Assembly: GCA_016787645.1 (NCBI GenBank)
Contig: JAEUUF010000028.1
Location: 1-32,157, forward strand
DNA from: Cyclobacteriaceae bacterium
GTDB taxonomy: Bacteria > Bacteroidota > Bacteroidia > Cytophagales > Cyclobacteriaceae
Length of the DNA: 32,157 nt
Reading direction: 5' to 3'
The notes beneath the pieces were generated by a model. That model made no database searches. It saw only the letters and a program-made list of their open reading frames with translations, and was not told the origin of the DNA. Shown here one piece after another: positions 7,659 through 15,914 of the stretch (its first letter is position 1; the number at the start of each line of letters is the position of its first letter). The translations under genes and the position numbers were made by a program.

Positions 7659-8401
7659 ACTTCGGAGTTCATCTGGCTCAACGCGCCAGCGACCAGGAAG
7701 TCATGGACGACCTCAATTGCTCCGGTGAAGTCGTAAATCAAACGTTGCGAGAACTGGATGTCATCAACCGTTGGTTGGGAGGAAACACCGTAACGTTGGG
7801 TGGCTTGAAGAGCATGATCCGACTGATTGACACTGTTCACTCGCCAATTTCCATCGCTGACCTTGGCTGCGGCAGTGGCGACCTGCTCCGGCAGATTGCC
7901 GAATTCGGTCGGAGAAAAAAAATTCCACTTCATTTGGTTGGTATCGACGCTAATCCACACATCATTGAATTTGCGCGGCAACATTGCGCGGGCTATCCCG
8001 AGATTTCCTTCGAAACTGTCAATGTTCTTTCATCGGAGTTTGCACAACGGAGCTACGATATTATTACCGGAACGCTCTTCTTTCATCATTTTGAAAATGG
8101 CTCCCTTGTCCCATTACTCGCCCAACTGAAACAACAAGCTCGCCAGGGTATCCTAATCAACGACATTCACCGGCACTGGCTGGCCTACCATTCCATCCGG
8201 CTGCTGACAAAGTTCTTCTCCTCATCAAGTATGGTTCGGTATGACGCGCCGCTGTCCGTGCGTCGTGCATTTATACGGAAAGACTGGGAAGAGATCATGA
8301 CCTCCAGTGGAATAGCCTTCTATCAGATTTCGTGGAAATGGGCTTTCCGGTGGCAAATAACCGTTGCCTCGCCTGGAAGCCGTTTGGCACAGTTTTGGTA
8401 A
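7655..8401 (+). CDS. class I SAM-dependent methyltransferase of the polyketide locus
   Basis: A 248-residue methyltransferase. Motif I is IADLGCGSGDLL (Asp69), with LVGIDANPHIIEFA as the acidic-loop strand and YDIITGTLFFHHF as motif IV. The first ~60 residues (ELDVINRWLGGNTVTL) form a helical lid of the kind seen next to bacterial type III synthases. Start ATG lies inside the stop of the synthase (ATGA), so the two are almost certainly co-translated. SrsB of Streptomyces griseus O-/C-methylates alkylresorcinols in a similar pairing, and I infer the same type of tailoring here. Methyl acceptor not proven. Confidence 0.9.
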   Translation: MNFGVHLAQRASDQEVMDDLNCSGEVVNQTLRELDVINRWLGGNTVTLGGLKSMIRLIDTVHSPISIADLGCGSGDLLRQIAEFGRRKKIPLHLVGIDANPHIIEFARQHCAGYPEISFETVNVLSSEFAQRSYDIITGTLFFHHFENGSLVPLLAQLKQQARQGILINDIHRHWLAYHSIRLLTKFFSSSSMVRYDAPLSVRRAFIRKDWEEIMTSSGIAFYQISWKWAFRWQITVASPGSRLAQFW

Positions 8402-8428
8402 TTTTAGTGGGTAATAAATATGTTGATC

Positions 8429-8977
8429 ATGAAAAATTTTGGTTTGGCTATGCTAATGCTGGCACTCCTGGCAGGATGCGCCTCTAATCCCTACGGAAAA
8501 CGGGTAAAAGAGCCCTTCAGCGGCAGTGCCTACGAATCCAATAACCGGTTCTTTCGCGCGTCGGGCAAGGGAGAAAGCTCATCGGAGAACATCGCCCGGG
8601 GGAAGGCAGATATGGATGCGAAGACCATGTTAGCCGGACAGGTCAATACGACCATGAAACAAGTGGCCGACAATTACATGGGCCAAACGGAGAACGAGCG
8701 CGGCGCGGACGTAGCTGAAAAGTTTCAAAGCCTGGCACGACAAGTAATGGACACCGACCTGGCTGATATTCGGAAGGTGGGTGAAAAGAAGTATTACGAT
8801 GAAAAAGAGAAGCGCTATACCGTTTTCATTGCTTACGAAATCAAGAAGAACGCGATGTTTCGTTTTATGAAGAAACAGGCGCAGTTGGATAACACCCTCA
8901 ATGCAAAACAACAGGCGCTGATCCAGAAGATTCTTGATGAGCAGGAAAAGCTTTCGGAAGAAGAGGACAAGAAATAA
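8429..8977 (+). CDS. LPP20-like lipoprotein
   Basis: A 182-residue lipoprotein. The start gives MKNFGLAMLMLALLAGC with a lipobox and Cys17; ATG 8420 would add three residues. The middle (FFRASGKGESSSENIARGKADMDAKTMLAGQVN, then YTVFIAYEIKK) matches the LPP20/FlgP-type fold found in outer-membrane-associated lipoproteins. The last ~35 residues are a charged coiled-coil-like tail. Role unknown; the H. pylori LPP20 family is membrane-associated, but this is not evidence of the same role. An imperfect -7 element (TAATTTTA at 8399-8406) overlaps the stop of the upstream gene. The gene ends in a small palindrome shared with prfA. Confidence 0.82.
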   Translation: MKNFGLAMLMLALLAGCASNPYGKRVKEPFSGSAYESNNRFFRASGKGESSSENIARGKADMDAKTMLAGQVNTTMKQVADNYMGQTENERGADVAEKFQSLARQVMDTDLADIRKVGEKKYYDEKEKRYTVFIAYEIKKNAMFRFMKKQAQLDNTLNAKQQALIQKILDEQEKLSEEEDKK

Positions 8978-8989
8978 CCTGGTTATTTC
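8971..8989. terminator. small palindrome spanning both stop codons, possible bidirectional terminator
   Basis: Nine bases (GAAATAACC) are repeated inverted around one central base between the convergent LPP20-like gene and prfA. The TAA stop of each gene lies in one arm (8975-8977 and, on the minus strand, 8983-8985). The arms are AT-rich and no long T-run follows on either strand, so termination strength is doubtful. Confidence 0.35.
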
Positions 8990-10050
8990 CCTTCAAGCAT
9001 TCGTTCTGCTGTCTCGGCCAGCTTGAGTTGCTCGATAAAATCGTCAATCTCCCCATTCATAATGGCGGGAAGGTTATGCTGGGTAAATCCGATCCGGTGA
9101 TCTGTTACTCGGCTTTGGGGATAGTTGTAGGTTCTTATTTTTTCTGACCGGTCACCACTGCGAACCTGTGAGCGGCGGGAAGCGCCAATTTCCGCGTTCT
9201 GTTTTTCGACTTCCAGCTCATACAGTTTTGTACGAAGCATTTGGAGTGCACGCTCCCGGTTTGCATGCTGGGAACGCTCCACCTGGCAGGTAATCACGAT
9301 GCCCGAAGGCTTGTGGGTTAGTTGAACCTTTGTTTCGACTTTGTTAACGTTCTGTCCACCCGCTCCACTGCTTCGGGCTGTCTGATACTCCAAATCGGCT
9401 GGATTGATGACCACATCCACTTCCTCAGCTTCCGGAAGCACCACCACCGAAGCCGCCGATGTGTGTACCCTGCCCTGCTGCTCGGTGTCAGGGACACGCT
9501 GGACACGATGCACACCGGATTCATATTTGAAGATCCCAAATGCTCCCTGTCCTTCCACGAGTGTAATGACCTCCTTGTATCCGCCGGCCGAGCCTTCCGT
9601 TACATCCATCACCGTCATCTTCAATCCGCGGCGATCGCAGAAGCGCTGGTACATACGCCACAAGTCTCCCGCAAAAATCGCCGCTTCATCACCCCCTGTA
9701 CCGGCCCGGATTTCCAGGATGCAGTTTCTGTCGTCATTGGGGTCTTTGGGCATCAGGAGTTCCTTAATCTCGGCTTCCATACTTTCCCGTTTCGGACCGA
9801 GTTCATCAATTTCCATCTTCGCCAACTCCCTCAATTCCGGGTCCTTTTCTGTTTCCAGGACCTCTCGTGCGTGATCCTGTCCGTCCAGAATCCTGCGGTA
9901 AGCTTTGTACTTAATCACCACCTTTTCCAGGTCGCGGTATTCCTTGCTCAACTGGGTGAACTTCTTCATGTCCTTGACTACATCCGGTTGCCCCAGCAAC
10001 TGGCCGACTTCTTCGAATCGATGGTTGATTTCTTCTAACTTCTCAATCAT
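8983..10050 (-). CDS. prfA: peptide chain release factor 1
   Basis: A 355-residue class I release factor that reads UAA and UAG and triggers peptidyl-tRNA hydrolysis on the ribosome. The catalytic GGQ loop is present ([14 protein letters not shown], Gln233), and the stop-codon recognition region reads [15 protein letters not shown], i.e. a PxT tripeptide as in RF1 rather than the SPF of RF2. The GGQ Gln is the site normally N5-methylated by PrmC. The N-terminal coiled domain ([20 protein letters not shown]) fixes the start. The frame stays open for a further ~107 codons upstream, but those residues are not RF1-like. Length is normal for the family. Confidence 0.97.
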   Translation of the reverse strand: MIEKLEEINHRFEEVGQLLGQPDVVKDMKKFTQLSKEYRDLEKVVIKYKAYRRILDGQDHAREVLETEKDPELRELAKMEIDELGPKRESMEAEIKELLMPKDPNDDRNCILEIRAGTGGDEAAIFAGDLWRMYQRFCDRRGLKMTVMDVTEGSAGGYKEVITLVEGQGAFGIFKYESGVHRVQRVPDTEQQGRVHTSAASVVVLPEAEEVDVVINPADLEYQTARSSGAGGQNVNKVETKVQLTHKPSGIVITCQVERSQHANRERALQMLRTKLYELEVEKQNAEIGASRRSQVRSGDRSEKIRTYNYPQSRVTDHRIGFTQHNLPAIMNGEIDDFIEQLKLAETAERMLEGK

Positions 10051-10067
10051 ATTACGGGAAACGCGGG

Positions 10068-10075
10068 CAAAGTTA
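10068..10075 (-). promoter_or_regulatory. -7 promoter element for prfA
   Basis: On the minus strand this reads TAACTTTG, an exact match to the Bacteroidota TAnnTTTG element, 18 bp before the prfA start. The TTG expected about 20 bp further upstream is only CTG (10096-10098). Confidence 0.55.
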
Positions 10076-10115
10076 GAAAAATAGCGAGGAGTATACAGTC
10101 TGCCCCTTTTGCCTG

Positions 10116-10123
10116 TAAATTTG
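10116..10123 (+). promoter_or_regulatory. -7 promoter element for the lipoprotein/5-oxoprolinase pair
   Basis: TAAATTTG is an exact match to TAnnTTTG and lies 45 bp before the ATG at 10169. No good -33 TTG at the expected spacing. It faces away from the prfA element, giving a divergent promoter pair. Confidence 0.5.
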
Positions 10124-10168
10124 AGGTAAGCCCGGTGCGCTCCAACATGCGATGAACACCGAAACTTT

Positions 10169-10657
10169 ATGAAAAAAATTATCTTCCCCGTTGTGCTCAT
10201 CCTCTGGTCTTGCGGCGGCCAGTTGTCCAAGGAGGAGCGCGCAAAGTTGCACGAAGGCATGGCCACCCAGGACATCCGTCGGGTAACTGATGCCGAATTG
10301 CAGGAGGCTGCGATTGCTTTGGGAACCGCCATAATGCGCGATGTTGAACGGGTGGACAAGTACCTACTCAAGAAGAATGCAATAGATTCATTGGCAGCCG
10401 CCCGGGGTGTGGTGATTTATTCCCTTCAGCCAGATGCTGCAACGCTAAAAGACATTGAACATCAACTGGTCGAAGCTTATATGGAAGGAGCAAACACCGG
10501 GATGGCGAGGGATAATCTCCAGTCAATTGGTACGGACTCCCTTCTATTTACGCGTCCCCTCTTTCGGCTGCATCCCGATGGTTCCCAGGAATTCACCCAC
10601 GCGGTCGGCATCCGCATGGCAAAGCGGACCGTAATTTTTTCGATGCCTCAACCCTGA
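10169..10657 (+). CDS. small lipoprotein of unknown function
   Basis: A 162-residue protein with a short lipoprotein signal ([15 protein letters not shown], Cys15). The mature part is mainly predicted helix ([33 protein letters not shown]) and ends with a beta-like tail ([18 protein letters not shown]). The end faintly recalls Tll0287/DUF3365-like sensor folds, but I cannot confirm a family. It is on the same strand as the 5-oxoprolinase gene, and its TGA stop overlaps the likely start of that gene, suggesting one transcript. No catalytic motif seen. Confidence 0.75.
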   Translation: MKKIIFPVVLILWSCGGQLSKEERAKLHEGMATQDIRRVTDAELQEAAIALGTAIMRDVERVDKYLLKKNAIDSLAAARGVVIYSLQPDAATLKDIEHQLVEAYMEGANTGMARDNLQSIGTDSLLFTRPLFRLHPDGSQEFTHAVGIRMAKRTVIFSMPQP

Positions 10658-13600
10658 CCGACCTGGCCTCTCCTGCTGACGCTTCGAGGAACTCCTGGCA
10701 ACTCTGGATCGATACCGGAGGAACGTTTACGGATTGCATTGCCCGAGATCCGGGAGGGAACACAGTTCGGTTGAAAATTCTGAGCAGCAGCGTACTGAGA
10801 GGGAAGTTGCTGGCCCAACCGGACCGGCGTTCACTCATCGTCGAAATTGCCTGGCCGGTGAAGGAAGATATCTTTGAGGGCTTCGAATTGCGCGTGGTGG
10901 GCACGCAGGAAAAAGCCGTGGTAATGTCGGTGGACCTAAACACACACCGTATCTACTTAAGCAAACCACTTCCTCCAATTCCTTCCGGAAGCTTTATCGA
11001 ATTGACCACCAACGAAGAAGTGCCAGTACTGGCTGCTCGCTTCCTTACCCATACTCCGCTTCAATCAAATTTTCCAGCACTTGAGATGAGGCTTGGGTCC
11101 ACCCGGGGTACAAATGCCATCCTCGAAAAAAAAGGCGCGCCGACCGCATTGCTGGTAACACGGGGGTTTAAAGATCTGTTGCTGATTGGCAACCAACAGC
11201 GACCCGATCTCTTTACTCTCAACATTCAAAAACCAAAACCGCTGTATCAAATTGTCTTGGAGGTGGAAGAACGAGTATCATCTGATGGTAAGGTACTTAA
11301 GCCTCTCACACCCGCACACGTTCAGCAATTGACCGCTGACCTTCGCAAGAGAAAGATCTCATCGGTTGCCATTGCCCTGCTCAATGCCTATATAAATCCT
11401 GAACATGAGCATCAACTTGCCATGGCCCTTCGGGATTCAGGGTTTCAACATGTATCTGTATCACACGAGCTATCTCCACAAATCAAGTTGTTGGACCGGG
11501 CCGAAACCACAGTAGTCAACGCCTACCTTGATCCGATTATCCATGCCTATGTATCCGGGATTCGAAAGGGATTGTCCGGCGCCCGGCTCTCGCTGATGAC
11601 CAGCAGCGGTAGTTTGGTCAGGGCCGATTCGTACTTCCCCAAAGACAGTTTGCTGAGCGGGCCGGCCGGTGGTGTGGTTGGTGCGGCCCACCAGGCAACT
11701 CGGTCTGGCATTCATAAAGTCCTTGCGTTTGACATGGGTGGAACCAGTACAGATGTCTCCATGTACAACGGGCGTTATGACTATCGATTTGAGTCACGCG
11801 TGGGATCATATCGTATTCTATCGCCCTCGCTTGCCATTGAAACGATCGCAGCGGGTGGTGGTTCAATCTGCGATTTCGACGGCCATCGCCTGATTGTCGG
11901 ACCTCAGAGCGCTGGAGCCAACCCGGGGCCTGCCTGCTATGGTGCCGGTGGGCCACTTACCATTACAGATGTCAATCTTCTGTTGGGTAGGATCGACCCT
12001 CTACAGTTTGCGATCCCCCTGCAGCCCGACCATTCGACCAAAGCGCTCGATCAATTGCTGAAAAAAATTTATCGGTTCAGCCATAAGAAGCAAAAACCAT
12101 TGGCTGTGCTTGAATCCTTGCTGCAGATTGCCAACGAAAAAATGGCAGAGGCCATACGGAAAATTTCTGTGCAGCAAGGTCACGATCCACGCGATTTTGC
12201 TTTGCTCAGTTTTGGTGGCGCAGGGGGGCAGCATGCTTGCGCACTGGCCAAGATCCTTGGAATGAAGCGGGTGCTGATTCCCTTCGAAGCAGGATTGCTG
12301 AGCGCCTACGGAATTGGTCAAGCGCGTGTAGAACGGTTTGAGGAAAAACTCCTGTTGCGACCATGGAGTGAGATTGAAAGGAAGCTGGATTCCTTGCTGA
12401 AAGAACTTTTTAATCTTGCTTGTGGTAAGCTTGTTCAAGAGGGCTTTGACCCCGCCCTGATTGAGCAGAAGGCAAGTTTCCTTTACCTGCGGTTTGTTGG
12501 CCAGGACAGTTCCATAGAAGTGGAATATCAGCAGGGAATTTCCATCACTTCACTTTTCCGGAAGCGATATGAAGCCATCTACGGTCATTGGACTGAGCGA
12601 ACTATTGAAGTGGAATCTATTCGCCTTATCGCTGCGGTTCACCAGGGGGTAGAAACCCATGCGCCGCCGCTCCGGAGAAGATACAAGCCCAAGCCGTTAA
12701 AGTATGGTTGGACGATCGTGGACGGGAAAAAACGGAAGTGCACTATTTTTCGCTGGGAAGAGCTAAAACCGGGAGCGAATATTATGGGACCTGCACTGGT
12801 TGTCAGTGGAAACTCAACCACATTTATTGATCCCCAATGGCATTGGACCCTGGATGCGACCGGCAATGCTCTCCTTACGCTGCATAAGGGAGCCTCATCG
12901 TCGTCTGGTCAGCACACGCGGGAGGCGGAACTTGAATTGTTTACCAATCGCTTTACGGCAATCGCGCAGGAAATGGGCGCTCTCCTTCAGCGCACTTCGT
13001 TTTCAGTGAACATCAAGGAGCGGCTGGATTTTTCGTGCGCTTTGCTCGATCGCAATGGATACCTCGTGGTGAATGCGCCACACATTCCTGTACACCTCGG
13101 AAGCATGGGAGTTTGTGTGCGCGAAGTAGGCAAAGTGATTTCCATGAAGGAGGGAGATGTTATCGTTACCAACCATCCAGCGTATGGCGGTTCTCACTTG
13201 CCAGACGTCACCCTGATTAAACCAGTATATTATCAGAAGAAGCTTGTTGGCTATGTTGCTAACCGGGCGCATCATGCAGAAATCGGAGGCGCTAAACCGG
13301 GTTCAATGCCTGCGAATGCCACGCGGTTGGATGAAGAAGGGGTTATCATCCATCCCATGCACCTCGTTAAAGGAAACAAACCACAATGGGAGGCGATCAC
13401 CCGCATTCTCTCGCAGGGCAAATACCCAACCCGGACGTTGCCAGAAAACCTTGCCGATCTTAATGGCGCATTAGCTTCAGTGAATCTTGGCGAAAACGGT
13501 CTCCGACAGTTGTGCAAGAGTTATGGGTTTGTTAAGGTTCTGCAACAAATGCTTAGGTTGAGAAATTATGCCGCCTCCGTCCTCTCCACAAAGATCAAGC

Positions 13601-14442
13601 AATTGCCTCGCCGGCCAGAAGCAGCTCTTGAACACCTGGATGATGGTTCTCCCCTAAGCGTAACGATTCGGCGAAAGGGGAATCGGCTTTCCATTGACTT
13701 CAGCGGATCGGCGAACGTACATTCCGGCAACCTGAACGCTACCAGGGCCATTGTTCAAAGTGTGGTACTGTACTCATTGAGGTTGTTGGTGAATCAGCCT
13801 CTCCCCATGAATGAGGGGTTAATGGAGGCTGTGGATCTAGTACTGCCACAGGGTTTATTGAACCCGGATTTCTCCCGCCTGACTTTGCCCGCAGTGGTTG
13901 GTGGCAATACGGAGGTGAGCCAACGGCTTACCGATACGGTGCTGAAAGCATTCGGGCTGGCAGCCTGCAGTCAGGGGACCATGAATAATTTTCTTTTCGG
14001 AAATGATCGTTTCGGGTATTACGAAACGATTTGTGGGGGTACTGGGGCCGGTCCCGGTTTTCATGGCGCGAGCGCTGTACATCAGCACATGACCAACACC
14101 CGCATTACCGATCCGGAAGTGCTGGAGTTTCGTTACCCGGTAAGGCTGCTTCGGTTTGAAGTCCGTAAAGGATCGGGTGGCAAAGGGAAATGGAACGGCG
14201 GGGATGGCGCTATCCGAGAGATCCTGTTCCTTGAATCCCTGGATGTCAACCTTCTCACTCAACACCGGGTGCAGAAGCCATATGGTGTGAAAGGTGGAAG
14301 GCATGGCAAACCGGGGAAGCATACCTTGTTGCGCAAACAGGAGGTGGCCGAGTCTGTTCCGGGGATTGCAAGTTTTACAGTTCAACCCGGAGACCGCCTT
14401 TTGATTGAAACGCCGGGCGGCGGCGGATATGGAAGAGTTTGA
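10654..14442 (+). CDS. ATP-dependent 5-oxoprolinase, fused HyuA-HyuB (hydantoinase/oxoprolinase family)
   Basis: About 1262 residues. The N-terminal HyuA half has the ATPase-like IDTGGTFTD at residues 19-27, FDMGGTSTDVS, GGGSICDFDG, GPACYGAGGPLTITD and FGGAGGQHACALA. The HyuB half (from about residue 756) has NHPAYGGSHLPDVTL, NRAHHAEIGG, a GGTGAGPG loop and the closing ETPGGGGYGRV. The fused layout and full length match 5-oxoprolinase, which hydrolyses 5-oxo-L-proline with ATP to glutamate in the cytosol; a hydantoinase is the alternative. Start: the frame is open back to 10516 but contains no ATG, GTG or TTG before IDTGGTFTD. CTG 10654, overlapping the upstream TGA as CTGA, is the best candidate. 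TTG 10771 would delete the ATPase motif. Confidence 0.88.
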   Translation: MTDLASPADASRNSWQLWIDTGGTFTDCIARDPGGNTVRLKILSSSVLRGKLLAQPDRRSLIVEIAWPVKEDIFEGFELRVVGTQEKAVVMSVDLNTHRIYLSKPLPPIPSGSFIELTTNEEVPVLAARFLTHTPLQSNFPALEMRLGSTRGTNAILEKKGAPTALLVTRGFKDLLLIGNQQRPDLFTLNIQKPKPLYQIVLEVEERVSSDGKVLKPLTPAHVQQLTADLRKRKISSVAIALLNAYINPEHEHQLAMALRDSGFQHVSVSHELSPQIKLLDRAETTVVNAYLDPIIHAYVSGIRKGLSGARLSLMTSSGSLVRADSYFPKDSLLSGPAGGVVGAAHQATRSGIHKVLAFDMGGTSTDVSMYNGRYDYRFESRVGSYRILSPSLAIETIAAGGGSICDFDGHRLIVGPQSAGANPGPACYGAGGPLTITDVNLLLGRIDPLQFAIPLQPDHSTKALDQLLKKIYRFSHKKQKPLAVLESLLQIANEKMAEAIRKISVQQGHDPRDFALLSFGGAGGQHACALAKILGMKRVLIPFEAGLLSAYGIGQARVERFEEKLLLRPWSEIERKLDSLLKELFNLACGKLVQEGFDPALIEQKASFLYLRFVGQDSSIEVEYQQGISITSLFRKRYEAIYGHWTERTIEVESIRLIAAVHQGVETHAPPLRRRYKPKPLKYGWTIVDGKKRKCTIFRWEELKPGANIMGPALVVSGNSTTFIDPQWHWTLDATGNALLTLHKGASSSSGQHTREAELELFTNRFTAIAQEMGALLQRTSFSVNIKERLDFSCALLDRNGYLVVNAPHIPVHLGSMGVCVREVGKVISMKEGDVIVTNHPAYGGSHLPDVTLIKPVYYQKKLVGYVANRAHHAEIGGAKPGSMPANATRLDEEGVIIHPMHLVKGNKPQWEAITRILSQGKYPTRTLPENLADLNGALASVNLGENGLRQLCKSYGFVKVLQQMLRLRNYAASVLSTKIKQLPRRPEAALEHLDDGSPLSVTIRRKGNRLSIDFSGSANVHSGNLNATRAIVQSVVLYSLRLLVNQPLPMNEGLMEAVDLVLPQGLLNPDFSRLTLPAVVGGNTEVSQRLTDTVLKAFGLAACSQGTMNNFLFGNDRFGYYETICGGTGAGPGFHGASAVHQHMTNTRITDPEVLEFRYPVRLLRFEVRKGSGGKGKWNGGDGAIREILFLESLDVNLLTQHRVQKPYGVKGGRHGKPGKHTLLRKQEVAESVPGIASFTVQPGDRLLIETPGGGGYGRV

Positions 14443-14461
14443 GTCTTTGAATTGGCTAAAA

Positions 14462-14493
14462 TGAAAATGGGCTGATCGATCAGCCCATTTTCA
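14462..14493. terminator. perfect 32-bp palindrome, bidirectional terminator
   Basis: A perfect inverted repeat centred between 14477 and 14478 (core GGGCTGATCGATCAGCCC) flanked by A-runs on the left arm and T-runs on the right arm. Either strand therefore gives a GC-rich stem followed by Ts. It lies between the convergent 5-oxoprolinase and outer-membrane protein genes and would serve both. Confidence 0.85.
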
Positions 14494-14510
14494 ATTCTTG
14501 TCAGGCCATG

Positions 14511-15038
14511 TTACTCGCCACGACCAAGGAATACGGTGAAGCCAAGATTGAGTCCAAAGGTGGATCCGCCATCATAGCTTTTGTATACCAGGGCGGGCTC
14601 CATAGCGACTGTCTTATTGAAGAAGAGAGCATAACCGGCTTCTATCGGGATCTGCGTGCTGCTATTGCCGCCTGAACCACTGCTCATTGATTGGAACCCT
14701 GCGCCAAGGAAGAACTTGCCCGAAATATAATAACGCCCAAAAAGTCCAATTCCTGTGAGCGAAGAACTTGATCCGCCTCCAGACACTGAATAGTAGTCGA
14801 ATAACAAGCCACCGGCCAGGTTATCCATAAAGAAATATCCACCTTTTAAATTCAGGTTGACAGTTGAAATGGACGAACCGCCGCCGCTTTGGCTAACTGA
14901 GTTATACCCAAAGTTGCTTCCGCCAGAGAAAATCCAGGCGCCTTTTTCAATGGGTTCTTGCGCATAGGCTGCGGTTGCGACCATCACAGAAAGGGCCGCC
15001 AACAGGAGCCCCTTCTTCCATAGCTTAAGTTGATTCAT
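14511..15038 (-). CDS. outer membrane beta-barrel protein
   Basis: A 175-residue protein with a signal peptide (MNQLKLWKKGLLLAALSVMVATAAYA, then Q). The rest alternates hydrophobic and polar residues in strand-sized blocks (NLNLKGGYFFMDNLAGGLLFDYYSV, GIGLFGRYYISGKFFLGAGF, FGLNLGFTVFLGRGE), as in an eight-strand OMP_b-brl barrel. Three predicted loops are unusually rich in Gly and Ser (SQSGGGSSIST, SGGGSSSS, SGSGGNSS). Probably a surface-exposed structural or unknown-function barrel. It has its own start region, and the next gene upstream ends at its own terminator. Confidence 0.85.
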   Translation of the reverse strand: MNQLKLWKKGLLLAALSVMVATAAYAQEPIEKGAWIFSGGSNFGYNSVSQSGGGSSISTVNLNLKGGYFFMDNLAGGLLFDYYSVSGGGSSSSLTGIGLFGRYYISGKFFLGAGFQSMSSGSGGNSSTQIPIEAGYALFFNKTVAMEPALVYKSYDGGSTFGLNLGFTVFLGRGE

Positions 15039-15137
15039 AATGTGTTTGGTTAGGGTTGATGATTTCCTAAGATCTGAAATTCAATGCTTTTTGAAAGACC
15101 GATCACGCATTCACAATCGCCTTACATATAAGGCACA

Positions 15138-15171
15138 AAAAAAGTAACTGTCCGAAGACAGTTACTTTTTT
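15138..15171 (-). terminator. intrinsic terminator with UUCG tetraloop
   Basis: Fifteen-base arms (15138-15152 and 15157-15171) pair perfectly around a 4-base loop. Read on the minus strand the loop is TTCG closed by C-G, the extra-stable C(UUCG)G tetraloop, and the 3' arm ends in a run of Ts. It lies about 18 bp past the stop of the beta-barrel gene at 15190, on that gene's strand. Confidence 0.88.
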
Positions 15172-15189
15172 CAATAAGGTGATTGCTAA

Positions 15190-15723
15190 TTACTTGCTGC
15201 CGCCAAACACATAGGCAAGACGGAAAGCGAGGTTGTTAGCATCGGAGATCAGGTTGTAACGTGCACCGATATCAAACGAACCTACACGGTAGCCGATAGC
15301 GGGCGTAAAACCGAACTTGCTCTCGCTGGGAGGTGCCACTGCACCGGGTCCGCTCAAGCTAGCGCTTCCAATGAACATACCCAGATCAACTTCGCCATAG
15401 AAACCAGCGCCACTTTCAGTGAAGTAGTACTTAACACCGGCCATGATCGGAATCATGTTGAAGCTTCCAGAGTAGCCTGAGGGGAGGTTCTTGAACGAAT
15501 AAGTCTGGTATCCAACGTATCCTACCCAGCTCAGATTGTCATTGATGGCGCCTTGATAGTTCGCAGAACCACCAAAACCCATATTGACACCATCTGAAAA
15601 AGGAGTGCCCATCGGCAGGGCCAATTCAGCACCGATTGAGAATTGTGCGAAAGCTCCCGTTACAGCAAAGAACGAGAACGCCAGCACCATCAAACTCTTC
15701 TTGTAAGCATTGATTTGTTTCAT
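15190..15723 (-). CDS. outer membrane beta-barrel protein (porin-like family)
   Basis: A 177-residue protein. The ATG at 15723 gives a clean signal peptide (MKQINAYKKSLMVLAFSFFAVTGAFA, then Q); the frame continues upstream, but those residues are not signal-like. The mature part shows barrel strands (SWVGYVGYQTYSF, GVKYYFTESGAGFYGEVDLGMF, FGFTPAIGYRVGSFDIGARYNLI) and ends with a short aromatic strand (LAFRLAYVFGG). It is similar in size and layout to its neighbour at 14511-15038, but the two are not close copies. Function unknown; outer membrane location inferred from the fold. Confidence 0.85.
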   Translation of the reverse strand: MKQINAYKKSLMVLAFSFFAVTGAFAQFSIGAELALPMGTPFSDGVNMGFGGSANYQGAINDNLSWVGYVGYQTYSFKNLPSGYSGSFNMIPIMAGVKYYFTESGAGFYGEVDLGMFIGSASLSGPGAVAPPSESKFGFTPAIGYRVGSFDIGARYNLISDANNLAFRLAYVFGGSK

Positions 15724-15914
15724 AGAGTGTTTGTTTGGGTTAATAAAGGCCTTAAAAATGCGTAAAAAACGAAGAAGAAGCAAGCTGGGACCCACAATAG
15801 GGGGATAAGAATTGGCCAAATTCAGCGAAATTTAAAAGATTTTACCATCCCTACTTCGATTTTGACCTGTTTGGCCCACTTTTCAGTGGCTTTAAGGGTT
15901 CGGAATGGGTTCCC

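Noticed and set aside
9322-10038. A 238-codon plus-strand frame opposite prfA
   Set aside because: prfA is an unmistakable full-length release factor on the other strand; the antisense translation is His/Phe/Leu-rich and not domain-like.
13855-14385. A 176-codon minus-strand frame inside the 5-oxoprolinase gene
   Set aside because: The plus strand encodes conserved HyuB motifs throughout; the antisense frame shows no domain pattern.
15876-15889. Small hairpin after the giant gene (5-bp stem, GAAA loop on the minus strand)
   Set aside because: The stem is short and no T-run follows on the minus strand, so I do not call a terminator.
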